Assembly (NCBI GenBank): GCA_017794705.1
Contig: CP051235.1
Coordinates: forward strand, 3,187,001-3,251,000
Reading direction: 5' to 3'
Length of the DNA stretch: 64,000 nucleotides
Source of the DNA: Devosia sp.
GTDB taxonomy: Bacteria > Pseudomonadota > Alphaproteobacteria > Rhizobiales > Devosiaceae
Part shown: piece by piece, positions 54,053 through 61,190 of the stretch
Position numbering within the stretch: the stretch's first letter is position 1
Layout of the letters: the number at the start of each line of letters is the position of its first letter
Program-made: the position numbers and the translations under genes
The notes under the pieces: model-generated
What the model was told of the DNA's origin: nothing
What the model saw: only the letters and a program-made list of their open reading frames with translations
Database searches by the model: none

Positions 54053-54832
54053 ATGATCCTTGATCTTGATGTTCAGCTTCACTACCGCGTCGAGGAGGTG
54101 ACGGATGTGCTGTTGCAGCTGGAGGCGGCGGCGACTGACGACCAGACGATCATCAAGGCCAATATCCAATTCAGCGAGACGGCGCATTTTGCGCGGATCA
54201 TGGCCGAGGACGGGATCGGCGAGCGGCTGTGGCTGAGGGTGGAGGGCGACTTTACCTGCAGCTACACATCGAAGATGCGGATCGAGCGGCCGGATCTCGA
54301 GGTGGGGGCGATGCGGCAGGTGTCGCCGCACCGGCTGCCGGGCGACACGATCAAGTACCTGATGCCGTCGCGCTATTGTCCTTCCGAAGAGTTCTACAAT
54401 TTCGTCGAGGCGGAATTCGGCGGGCTTGAGGGCGGGGCGCGGGTGGCGGCGATGCGCGACTGGATCGAAGACCGGTTTTCCTATGTTTCGGGGGCGTCCA
54501 ACGCCCTGACGACGGCGCTTGATACGTTTGTGCAGCGCCAGGGCGTGTGCCGGGATTTTGCGCATGTGCTGATCACGCTATGCCGGGCGTCGACCATTCC
54601 GGCGCGGTTTGTCAGCGTGTTTGCGCCGGACGTGACGCCTCCGGATTTTCATGCGGTGGTCGAGGTCTATCTCGACGACGACTGGCATGTCATCGACCCG
54701 ACCGGGATGGCGAAAGCCAGCGAGATGGCGATGATCGGAGTGGGGGTCGACGCGGCGCATGTGGCGTTCATGACCAGCTACGGGGCAGCGGAACTTGTGA
54801 ACCAGACGGTGAGCGTAGCCAGCGCGGGTTAG
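54053..54832 (+). CDS. Transglutaminase-like cysteine protease-fold protein
   Basis: A 259-residue transglutaminase-fold protein. The N-terminal beta-rich part (about residues 1-140, LDVQLHYRVEEVTDVLLQ) is as in the bacterial transglutaminase family, followed by the catalytic triad regions: Cys in RQGVCRDFAHVLI (near residue 166), His in PPDFHAVVEVYL (near 201) and Asp in HVIDPTGMAKAS (near 218). Activity could be cross-linking or peptide hydrolysis. The ATG at 54053 has CGGAGA 7 bases upstream. It overlaps the hypothetical gene at 54829 convergently by 4 bp. Confidence 0.9.
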   Translation: MILDLDVQLHYRVEEVTDVLLQLEAAATDDQTIIKANIQFSETAHFARIMAEDGIGERLWLRVEGDFTCSYTSKMRIERPDLEVGAMRQVSPHRLPGDTIKYLMPSRYCPSEEFYNFVEAEFGGLEGGARVAAMRDWIEDRFSYVSGASNALTTALDTFVQRQGVCRDFAHVLITLCRASTIPARFVSVFAPDVTPPDFHAVVEVYLDDDWHVIDPTGMAKASEMAMIGVGVDAAHVAFMTSYGAAELVNQTVSVASAG

Positions 54833-55176
54833 TACCGCACCCCGCGCCGGGCGATGATTTCGGCGATGCGGGCGGTGTCGGAGGGCTGCAGGTAGCGGCC
54901 GCGTTCGAGGATTTCCAGCTGGTATTCGAAATAGGTGAGGCCGAGGGCTTTTGCCTTGCGGGCGCGACGGATGGCGATCTCGGTGGGGATGCCGCGAAAG
55001 GCTTTTTCTGTGGCGTTGCGCCAGTTCATCCATGTCAGGATCGGGGCATTGCCCCAGGGGCGGGAACTGTCCTCAAGGGGCGGGCCGCCATTGTGATCGC
55101 GCGGCGGAAACCAGCCGTCGGGCAGGGGAGTCCGGAGTTCACGATGTACCTGCTGATAGGTGAGGCGACGGTCCAT
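54829..55176 (-). CDS. Hypothetical protein with DHNGGPPL motif
   Basis: A 115-residue protein of unknown function. The segment PPRDHNGGPPLED is a characteristic short motif in small alphaproteobacterial proteins, followed by a helical part with basic residues (NATEKAFRGIPTEIAIRRARKAKALG) and YFEYQLEILERGRYLQ. It may bind nucleic acid or be phage-derived; I cannot say. Starts at ATG 55176, 46 bases from the R1 repeat copy 2. Confidence 0.65.
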   Translation of the reverse strand: MDRRLTYQQVHRELRTPLPDGWFPPRDHNGGPPLEDSSRPWGNAPILTWMNWRNATEKAFRGIPTEIAIRRARKAKALGLTYFEYQLEILERGRYLQPSDTARIAEIIARRGVRY

Positions 55177-55222
55177 GGGGGGAGTATAATGCGGGAAGTG
55201 ATTGTGGGGAAATGTCTTTGTT

Positions 55223-55356
55223 TTGTCTCACGGGCCGCACCACAATCGCCATGACGCTAGTCGCTATGTCGATTGTTGGCCCTCCGACGGGGCGGCGAAA
55301 TTGTTCGCCGGGGTCCTCGGCTACGCCTCGTCCCGTCCCTTGCTGGCGCTGGCATG
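55223..55356 (+). repeat. Structured repeat R1, copy 2
   Basis: Counterpart of 13634-13775 in the same orientation. It starts TTGTCTCACGG. The outer stem is GGGCC (55232-55236) / GGCCC (55278-55282), the inner stem CAATCG (55243-55248) / CGATTG (55270-55275) with CAT/ATG and GAC/GTC pairs inside. The 3' half (GGCGAA-ATTG-TTCGCC and CGGGGTCCTCGGC) is nearly identical to copy 1, while stem sequences differ but still pair. It ends 22 bases before the GNAT start. Confidence 0.75.
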
Positions 55357-55378
55357 AAGTTTCGTTTGGGAGTGTGAC

Positions 55379-55924
55379 TTGATTTCTTACTCTGGTTCCT
55401 CTTTCGAGCTGCGGACTGAGCGGCTGGTGTTGCGGCCGTTTGTCGAGGGTGATGTGGCGGCTTATGCGGCGATGAATGCCGACCCTGAAGTGATGCGCTG
55501 GCTGGGCGGGCCGCGGCCGCTGGAGCAGACTCGGGCGGAAATGCAGGGTGGCAATGACAGCCTGGCGCGTGAGGGGTTCGGCAAGGTGGCGATCGAACGG
55601 GCGGCTGACGGGCAGTTCCTTGGCATGTGCGGCCTGTCGCTCGAGGCCTGGGCGTCGCCGGATTATCTCGAGATCGGCTGGCGGCTGGCGCCGCAATTTC
55701 AGGGACAAGGGCTGGTGACCGAAGCGGCGCGGGCCTGGCTCGACTACGGGTTTGCGACGCTGGGGCTCGAGCACGTGATCTCGGTGGCTGATGTGCCGAA
55801 TGTCAAAAGCATTGCGGTGATGCAGCGGCTGGGGATGACGCTTGAGTATGAGGGGGAACTGGAGGTCGAGGGGGATCGGTTTTTGGGGGTGATTTATGGG
55901 ATTGAACGGGGGGATTGGAAATAA
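55379..55924 (+). CDS. GNAT N-acetyltransferase (RimJ/RimL-like), between R1 and R2
   Basis: A 181-residue RimJ/RimL-type GNAT. SSFELRTERLVLRPFVEGDVAAY opens it; LEIGWRLAPQFQGQGLVTEAARA is acetyl-CoA motif A and ISVADVPNVKSIAVMQRLGM is motif B. The TTG start at 55379 is supported by TTGGGAG 8 bases upstream. It lies exactly between the R1 and R2 repeat copies, which at the other locus are 115 bases apart with no gene between them. Substrate unknown. Confidence 0.85.
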   Translation: MISYSGSSFELRTERLVLRPFVEGDVAAYAAMNADPEVMRWLGGPRPLEQTRAEMQGGNDSLAREGFGKVAIERAADGQFLGMCGLSLEAWASPDYLEIGWRLAPQFQGQGLVTEAARAWLDYGFATLGLEHVISVADVPNVKSIAVMQRLGMTLEYEGELEVEGDRFLGVIYGIERGDWK

Positions 55925-55949
55925 GGGCTTTGCGTTTCTCTCCTTTGTC

Positions 55950-55969
55950 ACCCCCGCGCAGGCGGGGGT
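55950..55969. repeat. Palindromic repeat (CCCCCGC type)
   Basis: ACCCCCGC (55950-55957), loop GCAG, GCGGGGGT (55962-55969): a perfect 8-bp stem flanked by GTC and CCAGTACC. It may also serve as a terminator-like hairpin 25 bases after the GNAT stop, although no T run follows. Confidence 0.6.
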
Positions 55970-56025
55970 CCAGTACCCCCTGTGCTGGCTGAGTGCCGTG
56001 AGCAAGTGACCCTGGTAGTTACTGG

Positions 56026-56045
56026 ATCCCCGTATGCACGGGGAT
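56026..56045. repeat. Palindromic repeat (GGATCCCCG type)
   Basis: ATCCCCGT (56026-56033), loop ATGC, ACGGGGAT (56038-56045), preceded by ACTGG and followed by GACGG. The same motif, with another loop, is at 58653-58672. A common dispersed palindrome in this order. Confidence 0.7.
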
Positions 56046-56109
56046 GACGGCTGCGGTTGGAGTTGGCGCATGCGAATTCATCTCCTCCCGAAGGGTGAGT
56101 GGTCACAGT

Positions 56110-56513
56110 CAGAGCAGGCGCGGGGCGGTGAACACCTCGATCCTTAGTAGGTAGTGTGAGGCGCACAACGCCCCGCGCAACCGGGATTTGAGAGCTATGA
56201 CGAACAGGCCGGGGCCCTCCGGAGCCCCGCGGATGCGCCATACCCCTGATTTGTCCAGTTGCCGGATTCTAGACCGGCTTCCCGAACGGACATGTCACTC
56301 TCGGTTTGAGAATGACGCGCAACCCATATCAGACGGCTGCGCAGCGTCTTATACTTGCCCCCTGGCCGAGGGCTACCTGACCGCTTTACCCTGAAACGGG
56401 ACGACTCCCGCTGCACACCGGCCGATCCCCGCCAATCACTCGTTTGCAACCGTGCTCAAGTGCGGGCACCTGTGAAGGAGTATGCGGGACCTTTTGGGGG
56501 CGGGGATAAGTTT
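56110..56513. repeat. Structured repeat R2, copy 2 (possible non-coding RNA)
   Basis: About 404 bp, mate of 13891-14298 in the same orientation. Conserved blocks are identical over long runs, including CGCCCCGCGCAACCGGG, GCGCAACCCATATCAGACGG and CGGGACGACTCCCG. The variable hairpin at about 56283-56325 reads GTCACTCTC...GAGAATGAC here but CTGTT...AACAG-type pairing in copy 1. The right end abuts the AT-rich region with the DUF262-HEPN cassette. Family unknown. Confidence 0.75.
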
Positions 56514-56728
56514 CTTGTCAGATTGGAGCCGATTGAGAATTGAGCGCATGTTATGCTGGCGCGACGATGTACAAGCGGGGCACTTTCGAGACCGACGAAA
56601 GCTTGTAAGAGAGGCTGTGGGCGCTCCTCCAAAAAAATCTTAGGGACGAATTGCTTTGTCGAATTGTCTAGAGTTCAATTTGGGGAGATACTGGATACAT
56701 TCTGCTATAGATACGAAAGAGCGCAATT
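56514..56728. other. AT-rich non-coding stretch before the DUF262 gene
   Basis: About 215 bases between R2 copy 2 and the DUF262 start. Composition drops in GC here, marking the left edge of the AT-rich insert. No gene called; short frames lack support. A promoter for the cassette probably lies here, but I see no clear -10/-35 pair. Confidence 0.4.
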
Positions 56729-57799
56729 GTGGAAGGTGAAGACATTAATCAGGTTGAAGACGACTCAGAGAACGAAAAGATTGATGACGAAAACATAATC
56801 TATCAGATAACGAGTTTTGGAGCCGACTATTTGGTGGACGGGTTGGTGTCTCGTATCGAACGTGGCGACATATATCGACCGGATTTTCAGCGACAATTTG
56901 TGTGGTCGGTTCCACAGGCTTCCCGATTTATCGAATCAATTTTGTTGGGCCTGCCCATCCCAGGAATCTTCCTTTATCGGGAAGAAGATACGCAGAAGCA
57001 TCTAATAATTGATGGTCTTCAGCGACTCACGACCCTGCACTCATTTCAAAAAGGCAAACTGCCCAACTCTAGTCGTGTTTTCAAACTGACCAATGTGAAA
57101 GAACAATTTGAAAACAAGTCCTTAGATGAGCTAGACCCTGCGGATCAACGTCGGTTTCAGGATACTGCCATCCACGCGACGATAATCCAACAGGCTCTAC
57201 CGGACGGGGACAGCAGTCCCGTGTATCAAATTTTTGATCGGCTGAATTCTGGTGGCACTCCTCTGCAACCTCAAGAAATTCGGGCCGCAATCTTTCACGG
57301 CCCATTTCAGGAACTCATCGAGTCGCTTAACGAACTTGAAGCTTGGCGGTTAATTTTCGGAGAGGTGAACAAGCGTGCGAAGGATCAGGAACTGATTCTG
57401 CGTTTCCTCGCTCTCCTTTCAGAAAGAGAAAACTACGTTGCCCCAATGAAAGGCTTCTTGAATGACTTTATGTCAGCAAATCGAAAGCTTTCTGCGGACA
57501 AGGCCGCGCAATTCAGAAGCATCTTTGAACGCACGTGTGAGTTAGTGGCTTCGGAATTGGGCGCACGACCGTTTCGTCCGGTCCGAGCGCTGAATGTTGC
57601 AGTGTTCGATTCAGTCATGGTCGCAATAGCGGAACTCATCAAGAGCGCCGACAATGGTGCAGATTTACCCGAAAATCTTTCCGCCAAGTATGCGGCACTA
57701 CTTTTGGATGAAGAATACACACCGGTTGTAAGTCGAAGTACGGCAGATGAGAAGAATGTACAGAAGCGTATCGAACTGGCAATGAATTACATGTCATGA
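56729..57799 (+). CDS. DUF262 (ParB/sulfiredoxin-fold) domain protein, likely conflict-system nuclease
   Basis: A 356-residue protein with a DUF262 domain, found in the GmrSD type IV restriction enzyme and other phage-defence proteins. Signatures: YRPDFQRQFVWSVPQASRFI (residues about 49-68), IDGLQRLTTL (94-103; the DGQQR-like nucleotide-binding motif) and FDRLNSGGTPLQPQEIR (169-185). The C-terminal half is helical, without the DUF1524 HNH motif of GmrS-GmrD fusions. The GTG start at 56729 is poorly supported. AT-rich and unlike its neighbours in base use, so probably acquired. It overlaps the HEPN gene by ATGA, implying a two-component unit. Confidence 0.88.
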   Translation: MEGEDINQVEDDSENEKIDDENIIYQITSFGADYLVDGLVSRIERGDIYRPDFQRQFVWSVPQASRFIESILLGLPIPGIFLYREEDTQKHLIIDGLQRLTTLHSFQKGKLPNSSRVFKLTNVKEQFENKSLDELDPADQRRFQDTAIHATIIQQALPDGDSSPVYQIFDRLNSGGTPLQPQEIRAAIFHGPFQELIESLNELEAWRLIFGEVNKRAKDQELILRFLALLSERENYVAPMKGFLNDFMSANRKLSADKAAQFRSIFERTCELVASELGARPFRPVRALNVAVFDSVMVAIAELIKSADNGADLPENLSAKYAALLLDEEYTPVVSRSTADEKNVQKRIELAMNYMS

Positions 57800-58266
57800 T
57801 GATACAATCTGTGAGGTCGGAGAAGGATCGTATTGTGTCGCTTTTCGGTCTAGTTGACCAACAGTTGGCACATGTGGACGATCGAGTGCATTCCGTTTTT
57901 GCAAATCATTTGGCGCTCAAGTCCGCAGGATTTGTTGAGAAGTCGGTTTCTCTAACGCTTTTTGAGTATTCAAGAGATCGGTCAAACGCCAAAATTGCGA
58001 ACTACGTCACAAAGATGGTTGAACGAGAAAACAGTCTCAATTGCGAGAAAATTGAAGCCATATTGACGCGATTTTCCGGTGATTGGTGGCCGGAAATCGA
58101 ATCTCGGACATCGCAAGAGGCTCGAGCGGCGATAGATAGTTTGAAGAACATCCGAGACCTGTTAGCCCACGGCAATCATAACGGCACGGGACTGGTTAGC
58201 GTACGGAACTATTTTAACGCATCCGTTGGTTTCGTGGAGGTCTTCGGTGATGTGGTCATGGAGTGA
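57796..58266 (+). CDS. HEPN-domain protein paired with DUF262
   Basis: A 156-residue helical protein. Residues 120-125 read RDLLAH, giving the R-x4-H motif of HEPN ribonucleases, in a NIRDLLAHGNHN context like RiboL-PSP-HEPN and MAE_28990-type proteins. HEPN domains are RNases in toxin-antitoxin and anti-phage systems. It is coupled to the DUF262 gene by ATGA. The first ATG is used; upstream frames are not conserved. A defence role is inferred from gene pairing and base composition; no activity is shown. Confidence 0.75.
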   Translation: MMIQSVRSEKDRIVSLFGLVDQQLAHVDDRVHSVFANHLALKSAGFVEKSVSLTLFEYSRDRSNAKIANYVTKMVERENSLNCEKIEAILTRFSGDWWPEIESRTSQEARAAIDSLKNIRDLLAHGNHNGTGLVSVRNYFNASVGFVEVFGDVVME

Positions 58267-58281
58267 TGTGTTCTCTTGCAC

Positions 58282-58310
58282 TTGACCCCGTCCCAAATCC
58301 CGCCTAACAA
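58282..58310 (+). promoter_or_regulatory. Candidate ilv operon promoter
   Basis: TTGACC (58282-58287) and TAACAA (58305-58310) are separated by 17 bases. The -35 is strong and the -10 moderate. It lies 38 bases before the leader-peptide ATG, right for a leader transcript. Confidence 0.5.
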
Positions 58311-58347
58311 TCCGCCCCAAGATTTTCACGCAAGGAAGAGACCCGCA

Positions 58348-58395
58348 ATGGTCACCCTTATCGTAGTAGGAAAGCGCATCGGCAACGTGGGGTAG
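58348..58395 (+). CDS. ilv leader peptide (attenuator)
   Basis: A 15-codon ORF, MVTLIVVGKRIGNVG, with AGGAAG 11 bases upstream (58332-58337). Four valines, two isoleucines and a leucine make it a branched-chain leader peptide. It is followed at 58424 by an intrinsic terminator, the layout of ribosome-mediated attenuation: plentiful charged Val/Ile/Leu tRNA lets the terminator form, while shortage stalls the ribosome and lets ilvI be read. An alternative antiterminator pairing is expected between 58385 and 58435. Too short for usual gene finders. Confidence 0.75.
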   Translation: MVTLIVVGKRIGNVG

Positions 58396-58423
58396 GGTAC
58401 CCTGCGAGTGACGATGCGCGTGC

Positions 58424-58447
58424 AAGGCTCCTCCGGGGGCCTTTTTT
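58424..58447 (+). terminator. ilv leader terminator (attenuator hairpin)
   Basis: AAGGCTCC (58424-58431) pairs with GGGGCCTT (58436-58443), one G-U pair, around TCCG, with T continuing to 58447. It lies 28 bases after the leader-peptide stop. The T run also begins a wider inverted repeat (58441-58453 with 58517-58529). Confidence 0.8.
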
Positions 58448-58465
58448 GTTGGCTTTTCGTGGGTC

Positions 58466-58509
58466 GTATCGCGAAAGACGAAAACCGGGTTCCACTTTTC
58501 GTGCGATAC
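58466..58509. repeat. Dispersed palindromic repeat, copy D, in the ilv leader
   Basis: Outer stem GTATCGC (58466-58472) / GCGATAC (58503-58509) around GAAAACCGG and CCACTTTTCG. Same class as 18620, 21037 and 48549. It is nested within a wider inverted repeat, CTTTTTTGTTGGC (58441-58453) and GCCAACAAAAAAG (58517-58529), directly after the ilv terminator. Confidence 0.75.
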
Positions 58510-58550
58510 TCCCGGCGCCAACAAAAAAGCGCCCCTCAGGATTCTTCTTT

Positions 58551-58600
58551 TGGCCCTTGCGGGCCGACCCCCACCCCAACCCTCCCCACAAGGGGGAGGG
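58551..58600. repeat. Compound palindromic repeat (GGCCC / CCCTCCCC type), copy 1
   Basis: Two hairpins in a row: GGCCC-TTGC-GGGCC (58552-58565) and CCCTCCCC-ACAA-GGGGGAGGG (58580-58600), joined by GACCCCCACC. A second copy is at 58711-58759, 160 bases on. They flank the palindrome at 58653. Repeats of this look are scattered in Hyphomicrobiales. Confidence 0.75.
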
Positions 58601-58652
58601 AGCCGGTGGAATGATCGTTCGGAGTGCCCATTGGGGCGTTTCGGGATACTGG

Positions 58653-58672
58653 ATCCCCGCTTTCGCGGGGAT
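58653..58672. repeat. Palindromic repeat (GGATCCCCG type), second copy
   Basis: ATCCCCGC (58653-58660), loop TTTC, GCGGGGAT (58665-58672), preceded by ACTGG and followed by GACGA. Mate of 56026-56045. Confidence 0.75.
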
Positions 58673-58710
58673 GACGACTGAGTAAATACTGCGGGTGGTG
58701 GTTTTTTGTT

Positions 58711-58759
58711 TGGCCCTTCGGGCCGACCCCCACCCTGGCCCTCCCCGCAGGGGGGAGGG
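58711..58759. repeat. Compound palindromic repeat (GGCCC / CCCTCCCC type), copy 2
   Basis: GGCCC-TTC-GGGCC (58712-58724) and CCCTCCCC-GCAG-GGGGGAGGG (58739-58759). About 85 percent identical by eye to 58551-58600. It ends 31 bases before the ilvI start. Confidence 0.75.
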
Positions 58760-58789
58760 TTGGAGTTTGCGAACTGAGGAGAAGGGCCG

Positions 58790-60550
58790 ATGGCCGAACA
58801 GATGACCGGGGCTGAGATGGTGGTCCAGGCTTTGCGGGATCAGGGGGTCAGGCATTTGTTTGGCTATCCGGGTGGTGCCGTGTTGCCGATCTATGATGCG
58901 ATTTTCCAGCAGGACGAGGTGGAGCACATTCTTGTCCGGCATGAGCAGGGCGCGACGCACATGGCGGAAGGCTATGCGCGGTCGACGGGGAAGGTTGGCG
59001 TTGTTCTGGTGACCTCGGGGCCGGGGGCGACCAATGCGGTGACCGGGCTTACGGACGCGCTTCTCGATTCAATCCCGATGGTTGTGATTACGGGCCAGGT
59101 GGCCACACCGCTGATCGGGTCTGACGCTTTTCAGGAATGTGACACGGTTGGCATCACGCGCAACTGCACCAAGCACAATTATCTGGTCAAGGATATCCGC
59201 GACCTGCCGCGGGTGCTGCATGAGGCGTTCTATATCGCCGGGTCGGGCCGACCGGGGCCGGTGGTCATCGACATTCCCAAGGACGTGCAGTTTGCGCTGG
59301 GCGATTATTATCACCTGACCAATTTTGACAGCCACAAGAGCTACAAGCCGCAGGTGGACGGTGATCTCGACGCGATCGAGGCGGCGGTCGATCTGATGCT
59401 GAAGGCGGAAAAGCCGGTGTTCTATACCGGCGGCGGCGTCATCAATTCGGGGCCGGAAGCCTCTGAAAACCTGCGCGAACTGGCGGAACTGACCGGGTTT
59501 CCGGTGACCTCGACGCTGATGGGGCTGGGGGCGTTTCCCGCCTCCAACCCGCAGTGGCTGGGGATGCTGGGGATGCACGGCACCTATGAAGCCAACATGG
59601 CGATGCATGACTGTGATCTGATGATCAATATCGGGGCGCGGTTTGACGACCGGATCACCGGGCGGATCGATGCGTTTTCGCCGAATTCGACCAAGATTCA
59701 TGTCGATATCGACCCCTCATCGATCAACAAGAACGTGGTCATCGACCTGCCGATCATCGGCGATTGCGGGCGGGTGCTGGAGGAAATGGTGCGCATCTGG
59801 CGCTCGAAGAGCAACCAGCCGCGCACCGAGGCGCTGGCGCCGTGGTTTGAAGAGATCGGGAAATGGCGGGCGGTGAAATCGCTGGCCTACAAGGGCTCTG
59901 ACGAGGTGATCAAGCCGCAATATGCCATCGAGCGGCTGCGCGAGGCGGTGAAGGACCGGGATGTCTACATCACCACGGAAGTGGGGCAGCACCAGATGTG
60001 GGCGGCGCAATATTTCCCGTTCGAACAGCCGAACCGCTGGATGACTTCGGGTGGCCTTGGGACCATGGGTTACGGGCTGCCGGCGGCCGTGGGCGTGCAG
60101 GTGGCGCATCCCGACGCGCTGGTGATCGACATTGCCGGCGAGGCCTCGGTGCAGATGACTATGCAGGAGTTTTCGACGGCCATTCAGTACAAATTGCCGA
60201 TCAAGGTGTTCATCCTGAACAACGAGTATATGGGCATGGTGCGCCAGTGGCAGGAACTGCTGCACGGCGGGCGCTATTCGCAAAGCTATTCGGAAAGCCT
60301 GCCGGATTTCGTCAAGCTGGCCGAGGCGTTCGGCGGCAAGGGGATCCGCTGCGAAGACCCCGGGAAGCTGGATGCGGCGATCAAGGAGATGCTCGATTAT
60401 GACGGGCCGGTGCTGTTCGACTGCCGGGTGACCAAGGAAGAGAACTGCTTCCCCATGATCCCGTCGGGCAAGGCGCATAACGAGATGATTCTGGCGGATA
60501 GTGCCGATATTGGGAACGTCATTGATGACCGCGGAAAAACGTTGGTCTAG
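58790..60550 (+). CDS. ilvI: Acetolactate synthase large subunit
   Basis: Catalytic subunit of acetohydroxyacid synthase, the first common step of Val, Leu and Ile synthesis (TPP-, FAD- and Mg-dependent). The 586-residue protein has the TPP-activating glutamate in RHEQGATHMAEGYAR, GGAVLPIYD and QVATPLIGSDAFQECD, and the TPP-binding end IAGEASVQMTMQEF (DGA variant, GEA) with LNNEYMGMVRQW. The start ATG at 58790 follows GAGGAGAAGG. It is behind a leader-peptide attenuator 395 bases upstream and is cotranscribed with ilvH. Confidence 0.96.
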   Translation: MAEQMTGAEMVVQALRDQGVRHLFGYPGGAVLPIYDAIFQQDEVEHILVRHEQGATHMAEGYARSTGKVGVVLVTSGPGATNAVTGLTDALLDSIPMVVITGQVATPLIGSDAFQECDTVGITRNCTKHNYLVKDIRDLPRVLHEAFYIAGSGRPGPVVIDIPKDVQFALGDYYHLTNFDSHKSYKPQVDGDLDAIEAAVDLMLKAEKPVFYTGGGVINSGPEASENLRELAELTGFPVTSTLMGLGAFPASNPQWLGMLGMHGTYEANMAMHDCDLMINIGARFDDRITGRIDAFSPNSTKIHVDIDPSSINKNVVIDLPIIGDCGRVLEEMVRIWRSKSNQPRTEALAPWFEEIGKWRAVKSLAYKGSDEVIKPQYAIERLREAVKDRDVYITTEVGQHQMWAAQYFPFEQPNRWMTSGGLGTMGYGLPAAVGVQVAHPDALVIDIAGEASVQMTMQEFSTAIQYKLPIKVFILNNEYMGMVRQWQELLHGGRYSQSYSESLPDFVKLAEAFGGKGIRCEDPGKLDAAIKEMLDYDGPVLFDCRVTKEENCFPMIPSGKAHNEMILADSADIGNVIDDRGKTLV

Positions 60551-60568
60551 GGCGCGAGGAGATTTGAG

Positions 60569-61123
60569 ATGAATGCACAGTTGAGGGCCAGTGGCTCAGT
60601 CTATTTCGTGCCGCCGGAAGCGGGGGCGCCGGAGCGGCATACGCTGACGGTTCTGGTCGACAATGAGCCAGGTATCCTGGCGCGGATCGCGGGGCTGTTT
60701 TCGGCGCGTGGGTTCAACATCGACAGCCTGACAGTTTCGGAAACCGAGCACGAGAAGGGGCTGAGCCGGATCACCATCGTGACCGTGGCGAGCCCGAAGA
60801 CCCTGATGCAGATCAAGATGCAGCTGGAACGGCTGGTGCCGGTGCACAAGGTGCATGACCTGACCGCCGAGGGTTCGTCGCTGGAGCGGGAACTGGCGCT
60901 GGTGAAGGTGGCCGGGACCGGCGAGAACCGGGTGGAGACGCTGCGCATCGCCGATGCGTTCCGGGCGCAGGTGGTGGATGCGTCGACGGAGAGTTTTGTC
61001 TTCGAGATCACCGGCAAGAGCTCCAAGATCGAGCAGTTCATCGCGCTGATGGTGCCGCTGGGGCTGGTCGAGGTGGTGCGCACCGGCCTCGCGGCGATTT
61101 CGCGCGGCGCGGAAGGGATGTAG
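60569..61123 (+). CDS. ilvH: Acetolactate synthase small (regulatory) subunit
   Basis: The regulatory subunit binds valine and stabilises IlvI. The 184-residue protein has an N-terminal ACT domain (RHTLTVLVDNEPGILARIAG and FSARGFNIDSLTV, about residues 22-55) and a C-terminal domain typical of the small subunit (LALVKVAGTGENRVETLRI, then KIEQFIALMVPLGLVEVVRT). The ATG at 60569 lies 18 bases after the ilvI stop. An intrinsic terminator follows 17 bases after its stop. Confidence 0.96.
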   Translation: MNAQLRASGSVYFVPPEAGAPERHTLTVLVDNEPGILARIAGLFSARGFNIDSLTVSETEHEKGLSRITIVTVASPKTLMQIKMQLERLVPVHKVHDLTAEGSSLERELALVKVAGTGENRVETLRIADAFRAQVVDASTESFVFEITGKSSKIEQFIALMVPLGLVEVVRTGLAAISRGAEGM

Positions 61124-61140
61124 GGCGGATTGACCTGATC

Positions 61141-61177
61141 GGGATCGGCGGGATAGCTCCGCCGGTCCCTTTGTTTT
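61141..61177 (+). terminator. Intrinsic terminator of the ilvIH operon
   Basis: An 11-bp stem GGGATCGGCGG (61141-61151) / CCGCCGGTCCC (61159-61169), one G-U pair, loop GATAGCT, followed by TTTGTTTTT. Confidence 0.92.
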
Positions 61178-61190
61178 TGGAAATACCCGG

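Noticed and set aside
55139..56071. 310-codon minus-strand ORF opposite the GNAT gene
   Set aside because: Antisense shadow of a clear GNAT gene and of R1 and palindromes; high-GC antisense frames are often open.
58551..58759. Paired 50-bp repeats around a spacer as a possible insertion-sequence end pair
   Set aside because: They are direct, not inverted, only 160 bases apart, and enclose no transposase; better seen as two copies of a dispersed palindrome.
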